64,000 nucleotides of DNA from Tetrahymena elliotti 4EA (taxonomy: Eukaryota; Ciliophora; Oligohymenophorea; Hymenostomatida; Tetrahymenidae). Under the pieces are notes generated by a model. That model was not told the DNA's origin, searched no databases, and worked only from the letters and a program-made list of their open reading frames with translations. Positions 12,601 to 23,251 of the stretch are shown in pieces. Where the stretch lies: NCBI GenBank assembly GCA_000231825.2, contig JH720319.1, positions 678,080 to 742,079 on the forward strand, in the 5' to 3' direction. Position 1 is the stretch's first letter. Every line of letters starts with the position of its first letter. The position numbers were made by a program, and so were the translations under genes.

Positions 12601-14649
12601 GTGACTTTCTCAATTACTTAGCTTAGTATTGAATTAATTTTTGAAAAAATACCAATTTATGGAGATTATTAATTTAATATTTCTGAATAAGTTTCCACAA
12701 ATCATTTATAAAATTTGAGCATTCAAGCTATATCATAAATTCATGTAAATTATTCAAGTTTTCATAAAGAGCTAAAATAAGAAAATTATCTAAAAAAGAT
12801 ATAATTAATAATCTAAATGTTAGTAAGATAAATATCAAAACAACATTATTTTTATTCCTCAATTTCTTTATATTATGAGCTTTTAATCAACTGTTGGTTA
12901 AACAAATAATTTTTACCTTATTTCACAAAAAAAAAAATTTTTTTGGGTGGAGCCACTCAACATATTTTGACAATTTTTACATTTATATTTCAATTGTCAA
13001 TTATAGTTCTAATTACATAGAATTAAGTTTTTATTTATTTATTAACAAAATCTGATATATTTCCATCTTAATCTTTTTAAAAATTATAAATTTTCCTTTA
13101 CATTTCTTACTTACTCTATGATTTTAGTAATACAAACATATCTTTCCAATCATGCATTTCCAAAAATAAATAATATGTCATTTAAGTGTAATCACTTTGA
13201 AATTATTCTCAATATTTGTATTTTACCTTTAAATTTGTTATTTTTTTAATTAAGTCTTACTACTTATTAACAATATTTTGAGAGTGTTGCCCTTGAGTCT
13301 GAGGTTAATAATTATCCATAATTTTCCATAAAATTTGTTCATATGTTTGAAAATAAGCTCTCTCCAAATGTCTATGAGAATTAATTATTTTAAAAGTTAT
13401 CAACTTACTTCAATAATTTTTAATTATGTCAATAAATCTTAAAAAAATGGATTTTTAAAAATTTTCAATATCAAATAAAAATAGCAAAATAAAGTAGTAC
13501 AATTATACTCATCATTTAATATTCATTTCAAGCAATTTAAAATAAAAAATCAGTAAACTGTAACTCTAATGAAATTTAGATTACATTTATTTATAGAATC
13601 ATAGTTCACTATTAGATAATTATCTCATTGAAAAAATTAATTTTATTTTTATTTTTCTCAATAAAATTCGATAAAAGTGAGATTGATTAAGTTGCTTCTA
13701 CAGTCCCAATAAATATAAAAGATCTGTAAATAAGTATATATCCTAAATTATTTTGCAAAACTTAACTGATATTTGTAAAAAATATTGTTACAGCCGAAAT
13801 TTTTTGTATTCTTTATTTTAAAAGTAAAAAATCAGCTTTTGGAAGGGTAAATGTAAATACAAATATAAATTTCTCAAATATAAAAATAAAATTCCATCCT
13901 TTATTAGAGTTTATCTAGTCACAAATACGTTACTAAATATTAATTTAACTTCACTATAATCAATTACATTTAATAATTTTCTAATAAGAATTTAATATTT
14001 CCAAAAAATTTTAGAAATAATCATTTGAAGGAATTTATCCATTTTTAGGGCTTTTATCAGAGAGAAACAAAATTTTTTTCCCCTTCTTAAAATTTGTAAA
14101 CTAAAAATTTATTACTGTAATTAAGCCAACAATCTTAAGAATATTTTAGATACCAAATTCATCCAATAAAGTTGATAAAAAAAATATATTAAAATTTGTT
14201 TAAATACTTTTCGAAATAAAACTATCATTTTTTTTCCATTAAAACTAATTGGTCATATTTTATCTGCATTAAATAATAAAATAAAAGAATATCGTCACAG
14301 CTTGATCTAAAGAAAAGACTTTTAATACTAATTATTAATTTTTATAATTTACATTTAAATTTTTACTTTCAGTTATTTGCATTTATTATTCTACAAAATT
14401 CACTTAGAAGGCTTATTTCTTCAAAATATTTTATTAATTTAACTGAAAAATTTGAAAAAAACTAATGATGAGTTGAAAATTAGTTCCCTCTATTCAGTTT
14501 TTGAAAATTCTATCAAAAAAAAAGTAATAAACAAATATAAACTTTTTGATAAAGATTATTCATTCATCATCATCTTAAATAAAAAGATATACTTGAATCA
14601 ATAAAATAATTATACATTACGACAAAATTTCTTTATATTTAAACAGCTT
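9693..14649. other. AT-rich spacer without recognisable genes
   Basis: About 5 kb with no frame of coding composition. It consists of A/T runs with scattered TTAATTAA-type strings. A short minus-strand frame at 10,131-10,328 is Ile/Lys/Phe-rich and has no splice partners. Near 14,540-14,640 a frame containing LFDKDYSFIIIL may belong to the 5' part of the next gene, but I could not confirm it. Confidence 0.5.
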
Positions 14650-16639
14650 CTAAAGAAATGCAATAGAAGTAATATCTGCGCTAGTAAATATAAAAGGCTT
14701 TTACTTAATTTTCATAAATGCCTTTAGACACATTGCTTGACTAGAAAAATTATATGGAGTTCCTCGATTTTTTAGTAAGCTATTCTTTGTTTCATTTTTA
14801 ATAAATAAAAATAATATTCTTAATACAATAAACCACTAATTATTAATGAAAAGGCTTAAAAACAATTTGACAGAGAAATTGGATTAGAATTATTTAACAC
14901 TTGTCCTAAAAAATAAAATAAATTCATAAATATTGATGATTTTATTAATGTTTTTTTCAAAGCTGAAGATGAGTTAGTCAGATAGATATCTGTTGTAAAC
15001 TAGAAAATAAATGCCCTTAATGAATAAAGAGAAGATTTACTGATTAAAGTATGTCATAATATATATTATAAAAACATTAAAACTCAAGAAATGTTTGAGT
15101 TAGTTAATTGATTATTTGTTTTATATAGATCCAGGATGATTTATCAAAGTAGAAACCTATACATTAGTAGTAGAGTTTAATGTAAATAAAGATAGATATA
15201 TAGATAGCTTAAATAGCTCAATCTTCTTTTTAATTAGATAACTTAGCTTATTATGTGTTAGCAGAGTGTGAAGGCTTATCTAAAGCTACTGAACCATCTT
15301 AAAATTTTTATTTTAATTAAACTCTTCTTCTGTAACCCAATAAAATTATTACTTGCATGATATTTATTTGAATAATTTTAAAATAAAATAGCCCTATTAA
15401 TCATGAAGCATAGTATTTAAATTTGTATCTATATGCCTCTAAAAATAATAAACCCATAGGTCAAATTCAAATGAATATATCAAGCTTCCCCTAAGGGAAG
15501 GACCTACCTTTCCAAGAATTTTTCAAGACTACTTTTGGTTAACAAATACCCATCTTCTTGTAATACATAATCAGCATACAAAAGTCTAAATCAGTAAATA
15601 AAATTTTAGTAATAGATTAAACAGAAACTTATTTTATTTAAAGGGTTCTAAGTATGAAGATAAATACAATGAAAAAAATCTTAAAATATTGGAAAAAGAA
15701 AATTAATTAAAGGAAATAGATTCTAACTTAAAAACTCTTTATTTACTGATTAGAAATCTTGATTAGATCAACTCTAAAAATGTTAATGAACTAAAAGATA
15801 TGGAATAGTACATGAGAATAAACAAGAATATAGAGTATTTAAAAAACAGTCCTAATAAATCTTAGCAGCTTTAAGAAGAGTTGAAATCTAGAGAGTAGTT
15901 AATTATGAGCAAATCAAATAATAACAGCCACAATTACAACAAAATATCAAGCTAACAAAATCTCTAGCAAAGCTTTAATCATCGTATATTTTCTAACAAA
16001 TATGAGCAAGATGAAGAAGTGTAACAAATAAAAAACCAAGAAAGCAATGAAATCCCTTATAGTTATGATGAAAGAATCTTGATAAGAAACTTTAAAATTG
16101 CAATAGGAATATTTTTACTTCTGACTATTATGTAAAATTTCGAAAAACCTGCTTTCATTGAAGTAAGTTTTTAATGTAAATTCAAAATTTAATTTTCATT
16201 CTATTTAAATAAAGATTGGAGCTCTCTTAGGTTTCTTTTGCTTGTTAAGTACTGATGATTTAGATGAATACTACACATTATTTTTAAGTTTTTTGATTCT
16301 AATATAGCTATGTGTAGATTTTACATGGACTATGCTTTATGATTTAACAGTAATTTATCATTTATCATTTTAATAAAAATTAACTTTAACTAAATCTTCC
16401 AAATAGGACTACCATGAGAGATTTAAACCAGTAGATAACGAAAATTAAAAAGTTCTCATGATATTCAGCTATATTGTTATGGTTGTTGGTTTTTTCTATA
16501 AGTTTTTCTTCATGCACATGACTTTCATCTATTATAGCAATATTGCTGTGAAATTAGATGAAATTAAAAGTAAAATTACAAAAAATTATATTTTTATTCA
16601 AAAATATTTTATATTGATAAAGGTAGGAGATTAAATTGA
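14650..16639 (+). CDS. EF-hand-like / C2 / coiled-coil protein with four C-terminal membrane segments
   Basis: Reconstructed exons include about 14,650-14,684, 14,728-14,774, 14,854-15,048, 15,129 to about 15,338 and about 15,399 onward, with the last ending at TGA 16,637-16,639. Introns are short (GTATGT..., GTAACC..., GTAAGT...). Order: EF-hand-like helices (TLLDQKNYMEFLDFL, then LELFNTCPKKQNKFINIDDF) lacking a full canonical calcium loop; a short coiled coil; a C2-type beta sandwich (QLDNLAYYVLAECEGLSKAT ... AQYLNLYLYASKNNKPIGQI); a Q/K-rich coiled coil; and four hydrophobic segments (IAIGIFLLLTIM; IGALLGFFCLL; YTLFLSFLILIQLCVDFTW; VLMIFSYIVMVVGFFYKFFF). C2 domains bind membranes, often with calcium, so a membrane contact or fusion role is possible, but this is inference. 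The true start is uncertain and further exons may lie upstream. The final exon after the last intron (codons SRRLN) is the weakest call. Confidence 0.7.
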
Positions 16640-17289
16640 TTTAAAAAAATAAACAAATAAAGATTACTATAAGTCAGTATAAAGTAAATAAAAAGCAAAA
16701 ATAAATGATAAATTAGTTTTGTATATAGATATTATGAGTTTTTATTCATGTTTATTTTTTGAAATAATTAATTATAGGTTTTATTTCTGTTTTTTACTTA
16801 TTTTGGTTAGCAAAAAGTTTTTTATTTTTTTAAATTTATTCGAAATTATATTTCTAAAGAATTTGATGGTATAAATATTTTCCATACTATCTAACTTGGA
16901 ATTAAAATGGCTTCAATATGATTTATGTAAAATGAAATAAAAATTAATAGTATGAATATATTCTAGTTTATATTTTGAACAAACTTTTGCTTTTATTTTA
17001 ATTTTTTTTCTATTAAGTTATTAGATAAACTTTTAATATTAAACATGATTAAATCAAACTCAGAATGAAAATGGCTTATGCAAAATATAAATTATTTTAA
17101 AAACTAAGAATCTCTAAAATAATTTAAAATTTTTATAAATTTTAAAGAAAATAAACAAATAAATAGATTAGATTAAGCTAATTTCTATTTATATCAAGAT
17201 CTATAATTTAAATAAAAAATACTTAGATATTTTTTAGTTAATTACTTTAGTAAAAAGGGATATTATTAGTTTTTATAAACATAGCCAAT
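16640..17289. other. AT-rich intergenic spacer
   Basis: The frame of the upstream gene could read through to about 16,980 if its last intron were not spliced, but composition drops sharply to spacer level. I see no other gene or repeat. Confidence 0.5.
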
Positions 17290-18046
17290 ATGATAATTAA
17301 AGAAAAATAGAACTTCTTTTTATTAGTTATAAATAGTCATGGTTCACTTATTTTTAATAAGGTTAATATATTTTATAGTTAAAAGCTGCAAATCTTTTTA
17401 AACTTGTCAATTCTTTTTTAACGCTTCTTAAATTATTAAAAATAGAATTTATTGAGAAAAGAAATGAGAATTGATGATTTAGTGAATGCATCTTCTATGT
17501 TTTATTCCTTTAATGCTTTATCAAATTCTACAATCCCTGTAAATAATATTTTTAGCTTTTTATTTGGATTTATAGATAGTTTAAATAGAAAATTATTTGC
17601 ATTTTAAATAAGATAATAAAAATTATATTAAATTATAATAGGAGCATATTCTGAATGTTTAAAAAGATTAGAACTTTTAATTTTAGTATTAAACTGAAAA
17701 TCGAGTTGACACAGTTGTTAGTGAAGGGTTTCGCTTGTCATGTTATCATGCAGTAACAGGATTGAAGTAATTTATAAATATTCAAAGAAATATCATCTTA
17801 TTTTTAATTTTTGTGATAAGATTTGTTTTAGTTACAGCTCCTTCTAATACTCATGAGGAAAATCTTAATATATTAAAGTAAGTTTATAAAATATACTCAG
17901 ATCATGTATCTAAAGATCCTAACTACCTTGTAAATAATTTTTAAATCCGGATATAAAATATTAACATAATCATAAAATATATACAGATCGATTAACCAAT
18001 CAAAAATAAATAATTCGATAAAGAAATAAGTGAACTATTGGAATGA
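17290..18046 (+). CDS. TRAPPC4: TRAPP complex subunit 4 (Trs23/synbindin), five exons
   Basis: Exons 17,290-17,361, 17,446-17,538, 17,687-17,766, 17,821-17,929 and 17,987-18,046 join in phase to about 137 residues, close to the usual size of this small longin-fold subunit. Landmarks in order: the first beta strands (NFFLLVINSHGSLIFNK); the helix that normally reads R-I-x-S-M-F-Y-S (IDDLVNASSMFYSFNALSNS); the hallmark strand pair GFRLSCYHAVTGLKFVLVTA; and the C-terminal helix after NILKQVYKIYSDHVSKDPNY, ending QPIKNKQFDKEISELLE. In other eukaryotes TRAPPC4 is a core subunit of the TRAPP tethering complex, which activates Rab1/Ypt1 in ER-Golgi traffic. The protein is very AT-biased and the loop after the first helix is shortened. 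The 3' end of this gene begins a tandem duplication. Confidence 0.88.
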
Positions 18047-18426
18047 AAGTAAATAATTTTTGATAGATTCTGAGAGACAAAAGATTATATTTAATTTTAA
18101 ATGATTTTGTATTCTATTAATTGTAAGTAAATATTTTTTTGTAATCTATGTATTTTCTTACAGTATTTAACTAAGATTTACTTTAAAATCTAAAATTAAT
18201 TTTAAAACACGTTCTCAATCAATAATTAAATTATCTAGTAAGATTTAAAATTTCAATAAGGAAAAATATAATAGTAAGTTATTGGCAAATAGATAGCAAA
18301 AAGCAAAGAAGTTTGTAGGATATACAAAGCAAAATAATGAAAATAAATGAAACTAGAGCATGTCATCATGATTTTGAGTATATTCAATGTTAAACAATTT
18401 AACTTCAATCTATTCTTTCAAAAAAT
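17891..18426 (+). repeat. Tandem duplication, copy 1
   Basis: This unit starts in exon 4 of TRAPPC4 (ATATACTCAG), contains its last intron and last exon, and continues about 380 bp past its stop. The same order and near-identical sequence follow directly in copy 2. The TRAPPC4 part is the functional version here. The later part (from about 18,277) matches the 5' coding region of the next gene but has ATA where copy 2 has the ATG. Confidence 0.9.
18277..18424 (+). pseudogene. 5' fragment of the downstream coiled-coil gene (in duplication copy 1)
   Basis: The frame reads SYWQIDSKKQRSLQDIQSKI and then ETRACHHDFEYIQCQTIQLQ, matching the start of the gene at 18,835. The position of that gene's ATG is ATA here. 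One indel is a multiple of three and no TGA interrupts, so coding character is preserved. The frame then runs into the second copy of the TRAPPC4 3' end. It is a duplicated fragment without its own start or remainder. Confidence 0.75.
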
Positions 18427-18581
18427 ATATACTCAGATTTTGTATGTAAAATCCTATCTACCTTGTAAATAATTTTTAAATCCTGATATTAAATATTAAC
18501 ATAATCATAAAATATAAAAAGATCAATCAGCCAATCAAAAATAAATAATTTGATAAAGAAATAAGTGAACTATTGGAATGA
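18427..18581 (+). pseudogene. Duplicated 3' fragment of TRAPPC4
   Basis: The copied tail of exon 4 has lost one base (AAAGATCCT became AAAATCCT), shifting its frame. The copied last exon (18,522-18,581) is intact: a 60-nt exon reading INQPIKNKQFDKEISELLE then TGA, one substitution (Asp to Asn) from the functional copy. No 5' exons are present, so it cannot make TRAPPC4 unless alternative splicing joins it to the upstream gene. Confidence 0.8.
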
Positions 18582-18972
18582 AAAGTAAACAATTTTTGAT
18601 AGATTCTGAAGACAATAGATTATATTTATTTTTAAATGATTTTGAATTTTATTAATTGTAAGTGATTATTTTTTTGTAATTTAATGTATGTATATTCTCT
18701 TCAGTATTTAACTAAAATTTACTCTAAAATCTAAAATTAATTTTTTAAAATGCAATATAGATATTAATTAAATTATCTATTTAGTAAGATTTAAAATTAC
18801 AATAAGGAAAAATATAATAGCAAGTTATTGGTAAATGGATAGCAAAAAGCAAAGAAACCTCTAAGATATACAAAGCAAAATAATTAAAATTTTAAATGAA
18901 ACTGGAGCATGTCATCATGATTTTGAGTATATTCAACATTAAGCAATTTAGCTTTAATCTATCTTTCAAAAA
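18427..18972 (+). repeat. Tandem duplication, copy 2
   Basis: Direct copy of 17,891-18,426 at an offset of about 536 bp, growing to about 546 bp further on because of small indels. It starts with the same ATATACTCAG and ends at the CTTTCAAAAA shared with copy 1. It carries a broken TRAPPC4 3' end and the intact 5' end of the next gene. Similarity is high in both the exons and the AT-rich spacer between them, which suggests a fairly recent event. Confidence 0.9.
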
Positions 18973-19217
18973 GTTTAACAGGTAATAAAAAATGGATTCT
19001 TTTCTTTATTTAGAATAATACCTAATAATAAAAGAGCTGCAATGAATATTTCTAGTAAATGAATGACATTGAAGAGGCTATGTAAGAAGATATAAGGAAA
19101 TTTTTTATGGAAAACCTTTAGTCTATGAAATAATAGATTGAAAATTTTAGTGACATCTATAATCAAAGGTTGAATTTATTTAAAATAGATGTATCAAATA
19201 AAAATCACAATTTTTGA
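18835..19217 (+). CDS. Small coiled-coil protein next to TRAPPC4; in-frame continuation after TGA
   Basis: From ATG 18,835 the first exon (to 18,981) encodes 49 residues starting MDSKKQRNLQDIQSKIIKIL with the motif GACHHDFEYIQHQAIQLQSI. A very short intron (32 nt, 18,982-19,013, GTAATA...TTTAG) in phase 0 leads to a second exon, NNTQQQKSCNEYFQQMNDIE then EAMQEDIRKFFMENLQSMKQ, ending at TGA 19,215-19,217. The protein is about 117 residues, highly helical, with no signal peptide. It resembles small subunits of helical-bundle complexes in general, but I cannot name a family. After the TGA the same frame stays coding-like for 34 more codons (KIRNELHEETLKNLQNIQIL...) to TGA 19,320-19,322, so the TGA may be a lesion or be removed by splicing. 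Further 5' exons inside the duplicated segment are possible. Confidence 0.6.
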
Positions 19218-19567
19218 AAAATTAGAAACGAATTGCATGAAGAAACCCTGAAAAACTTATAAAATATATAGATTTTAAATAATCAACTATTAGGATCTAA
19301 GTAATCATGGTATCAATCATGAGTTTTAAAAAGATTTGTTTTTATAAATGGTAAATTTTTAGGGATACTTTATAAATTTTATATGAATTCATAAGATACA
19401 GTTAATATGAATAAATAGGATAAATGTGATGATTTATAGTTAAATTTATGTCTTTTATATATTGTGTAATAGTAGAGTTTTTAAATTATAAACTAATTAT
19501 ATTATAAAAATTATCTAATGTAAAATGTAATTTCTTTCTTCTTAGATTCATGGTTTATGAATCTGCC

Positions 19568-21070
19568 TCAGATTTCTGGCCTTTTAATACTATTAAATTA
19601 TAAATTTTATAAAGAATATTTTATAAAAATGTTACATTGCTAGATTCTTTTAGAATGAAGCATTTGAAATCTGAGATTAGCTAACTTGCTTTGAAGCCAA
19701 GATAACAGCTATTTTAGTATTAAAATAAATATTTGAAAATTTAAAGTCTTAAATCTTACATCCAAGCTTAACTGCTTTAGAATATTAGTTTGCTTCATTA
19801 ACTTAGGTTTGCTAAAGGTCTTTTTTAGCAATCATGAATTTCTGCAATAGTCTTTTGTATACAAAGTAAAAATTAAAATAAAATAAAATTATTTTATTAC
19901 CTTTCGAATTCTAGTGAACGGAGTTTGACTTGCTCTTCCTTGCCTGCTTAAATACGTTTTTAAACAGCTTAGAGCTCTGTTTAATGTTTAACCTTCAATT
20001 ATTAGACTAAGTTTTTCATTCTTTTTTACCTTTCAAATTGCTAATTTTTTGAAAAATAAACTAATTAATTACTTAATTAACTAAAAGAATTTATTTACAT
20101 ATCTATCCATCTCCTCTCTTTCAATTAATGCAATCTTCTACTTGATTATGTGAGCTTGCATATAGCTTTTTAAAAGATTATATTGATTTCAATTAAATAT
20201 TTAATTAAATTACTCTTCATTTTTAGCCAATTCTGCTTCCACCTTTCTTAGATTGAGTATTTCTGTACTGTCTTTAGGACGAATATCAAGAGACCTTTCA
20301 AGATCATTAATAAAGCTACTCATTTCTACCTTTAAAAAAATATTAGTTCACTTCAAAAGAAAAAATGGAATTACCTCTTATTTTTAAATTTGCTCTTTTT
20401 CAATTTTTATTGAGTTTTCTTCATAGTCATATCTCTTTTTGTCCCAGAAACTGTTGAATTGGTCTATTTCATCTAAGTAGGCTTTTTGGATTTCATTCAT
20501 CTTGAATGCAAATGAATTAATAAATATTTTTATTGATAAAAACATTTTGAGAATAATTTACTTCTCTGCTGTGTCTAGATTTAATATCTTCTTTTGTTCT
20601 TTTTTCAAGTAATACTTTTAATTCTTTAACTCTCTACTTAGCCATTTCTGCTTCTACATATTTACTCTCATTTTAGCATTATTTTTAATGTAGAATCAAT
20701 GTTTCTCTATTTATAAATATAATATTAAATAAATTTTTAAGTGAAATACTTACAGTTAATCTTCTAAGTCTTCAATTGAAATTGGTTCAGGAGCTGCAAC
20801 TTATGGCATAGATCTAATCGATTTGAAGCATTGGCTCTATGATTTGGATTTATTTATTGGTTTTATATAAGCGTTTAATTGAGTTGGAGCCAATACATTT
20901 CTGTTGTTTACATTTACTTAATTCTTATTAGGGTAAAGAGAATTAGAGTTTGTAGGAGAAAGAATTTTATTTTAAGCAAAGTTTTTTTATGAGTTAAAAG
21001 CTAGTTTTGAAACTTTAGTAAGGACCTCCATATTCTCCTTCTCTTCAGGAATTTATTCTAGAGAGTTCAT
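19568..21070 (-). CDS. Nine-exon coiled-coil protein of about 362 residues
   Basis: Exons on the minus strand, all in consistent phase: 21,070-20,754; 20,706-20,562; 20,500-20,375; 20,329-20,214; 20,165-20,099; 20,040-19,901; 19,851-19,760; 19,708-19,636; 19,580-19,568 (TGA). The total is 1,089 nt. The first about 105 residues are Asn/Ser/Pro-rich and likely disordered. The rest is helical with coiled-coil spacing, e.g. MNEIQKAYLDEIDQFNSFWD, YMQAHIIKQKIALIEREEMD, and a conserved-looking block QAVQKRIQAGKEEQVKLRSL followed by EFERLLQKFMIAKKDLQQTQ. The last block recalls centrosomal or ciliary coiled-coil proteins, which I offer as impression only. The final 13-nt exon (PEI-stop) is the weakest; a slightly different acceptor gives the same ending. 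Confidence 0.78.
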
Positions 21071-21427
21071 TTTTGAAAGATTTATATATCTCTACTTTTA
21101 AAGAAATTTATTTTAGTGTTTTTAAATAATTAACTTAACTTTTATTATTTCAATTTCAAGTTTTTGATAATTTATAATAACTATTTTTTTTCGCTAAATT
21201 TTTAACAGCTAGAAATTAAATTTCTTAGATTTTATTCCAGTTAACAGAAAAAAAACATGATATGAAACAAAGTAGATTAATATTATTTCGTTAGCATATT
21301 TGTTTGATAATTATTACGATTTAAGTAAAATTTATGAATATATTTATACAAATATTATGTCTATTAAATTAATTTTATATTTATCAGCAAAAACAAAAAA
21401 TAAATTATTTGTAAAATAGCTCAAATA
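21071..21427. other. Divergent intergenic spacer, 357 bp
   Basis: AT-rich DNA between two genes that point away from each other, so it should hold both promoters. I see no distinct element in it. Confidence 0.5.
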
Positions 21428-23251
21428 ATGGAATAAAAAGATTCATTTTTAGAATAAATAAATGGATAAAATATAGGTAACTATGAAATTTCACAGATGA
21501 ATTAAGCTTAAGTAGGAGAATTAAATGAATAAAATCATATGGATTGCTTTGAATTAACAAAGAGTTATTGTGAAAGATAGAAATGTTAGAATAATAATTT
21601 GCAAAAAAATCAATAATCTAAAAGCCAAAAAGGTGAAAAAGAGTAAAAGTATTTAAATTATTAATATTCAAATAAAAATATTTTATTTTTAAAGAAATAG
21701 TATTCTATATGGTGAATAAAATAATATTGAAGGTGATGAAAATTATAAGCTATTAATGTTATCATAAAATTAAATAGGATAAAATAAATTAAATAGCTTT
21801 GATTATATTTAGCAGCTTAAAGTAAAATATTAATTTTGATTGTAAAATTTAAATATCATTTTAAATTTAAAAGAGTTTTGAGCAAAATATTTAACAAAAA
21901 GAAATATCTAATTAAGATTAAAATAATGATGACTAATTTGAGGAATTTGAAGTTTAAGATAAAAACATTTTAGATGAAATTAATTTTAAAAATATAAGAA
22001 TAGATTCATTTTTCTAGACAAGCAAATTGATAGAGTTTTTTAAGTAGAATAACTGGATTAAAATTACATTCATAAAAGGTTAATATTTAAAAAATAAAAT
22101 AAATTTATAAAAAATAAATTTTTAGAATAAACAGGTTCATATACCAAAGCTTTGATGAATAAAGTTAATGAGGTTTTATTAGAATGCCAAAAATTTTTAA
22201 AACCTATCAGATTTATTTTGGAAGCACATGAAATGAGTATTCTATTATTGGTTCCTTTATGCAAAAATTTAATATTATTCCCTAATTTGGTAAGCCTATA
22301 ATTAAATCTCAGCAAAAATTATCTAAATATGAATGCCTTGTAGGAATTAGGGAAAACAATTCAATAAACAATGAATGTGAGGTTTTGGGACTTAGACTTT
22401 AGTTATAATCCTAAATTGGATAATTTTGGGCATTTAATACTATAAGATTTGAGTAGTTTAAGTCAGTTAGAAAAATTAAATGTATCTTTAAATAATACCA
22501 ACTAAAATAGCTAATGTGCTATATTTGCATCAAAATGTGTTAAAAATAATTAAAAAACTTTAAAGCACATCAACTTTTAATTTAGGAATTGCTTTTAAAT
22601 TTCAGATGACTCAGTTGGTTATCTATTTAATGAATTATATGATCTAACATAAATCATTTCTCTTGGATTAGGATTAGATGTAATTAAAATATCCAAATAA
22701 ACCTCTAAAAAATTATCTTAAGTATTTTACATTTCAAAAACAAAAAATAACATTTAAAAAATTTAAAATAGATACTAAGCAAGCATTAATAAATAAAACA
22801 TTTATCTTTGAATATCTCACAATGTGAAATTTAAAAAAAAGAATTGGAAAAGATTGCTATGTCTATTTACAATATGAGTGAAATCAAAAAATTAGAATTT
22901 GGTTGCTTTGGTTATAAACAGAATTCTTTATTTAAAGAAACAATAGGAATATTTCTAAAAAATAAATTAATTTTATCTGATTTAGAATTAGATTTAAGCG
23001 ATAACTCTTTAGACGATTCAAATTTAAAAGATCTTGTATTTTGTCTGAAAAATTTACCTGCCTTAAAAAATGTTAAACTTAATTTATCTAAAAATTAACA
23101 ATTCAGTAAAGGTGTCATCGATTTAGGAAATTTTTTGAAAGAAAAAGAAATTAAAGGAAGCTTGGATATTAGATATTGTAAGATAGATCAAAATATTGTC
23201 ATAAGAATATCTAATATGCTTATCATGTAATTGTACCTCACCTAAAAATGA
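21428..23251 (+). CDS. Leucine-rich-repeat (RNI-like) protein
   Basis: Starts at ATG 21,428 and ends at TGA 23,249-23,251. Introns fall at about 21,657-21,701 (GTATTT...TTTTTAAAG), 21,830-21,881, 22,080-22,126 and 22,680-22,771. The N-terminal about 190 residues are Gln/Asn-rich. From about 22,290 onward regularly spaced leucine/asparagine strands appear: VSLQLNLSKNYLNMNALQEL, FWDLDFSYNPKLDNFGHLIL, SLSQLEKLNVSLNNTN, HINFQFRNCFQISDDSV, LSDLELDLSDNSLDDSNLKD, NLPALKNVKLNLSKN. The period of roughly 26-30 residues with L-x-L-x-x-N fits the ribonuclease-inhibitor-like class that is very abundant in ciliates. Such proteins are protein-binding scaffolds and no partner can be inferred. No signal peptide or membrane segment is seen. 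Confidence 0.8.

Noticed and set aside
16590..16980. Read-through extension of the C2 membrane protein
   Set aside because: The segment falls to spacer composition and a normal short intron followed by a stop at 16,637 explains it better.
18579..18760. Upstream start of the coiled-coil gene overlapping the copied TRAPPC4 stop (ATGA)
   Set aside because: The frame is open in copy 2, but the middle is spacer-like and copy 1 has a shift there. Kept only as a possibility.
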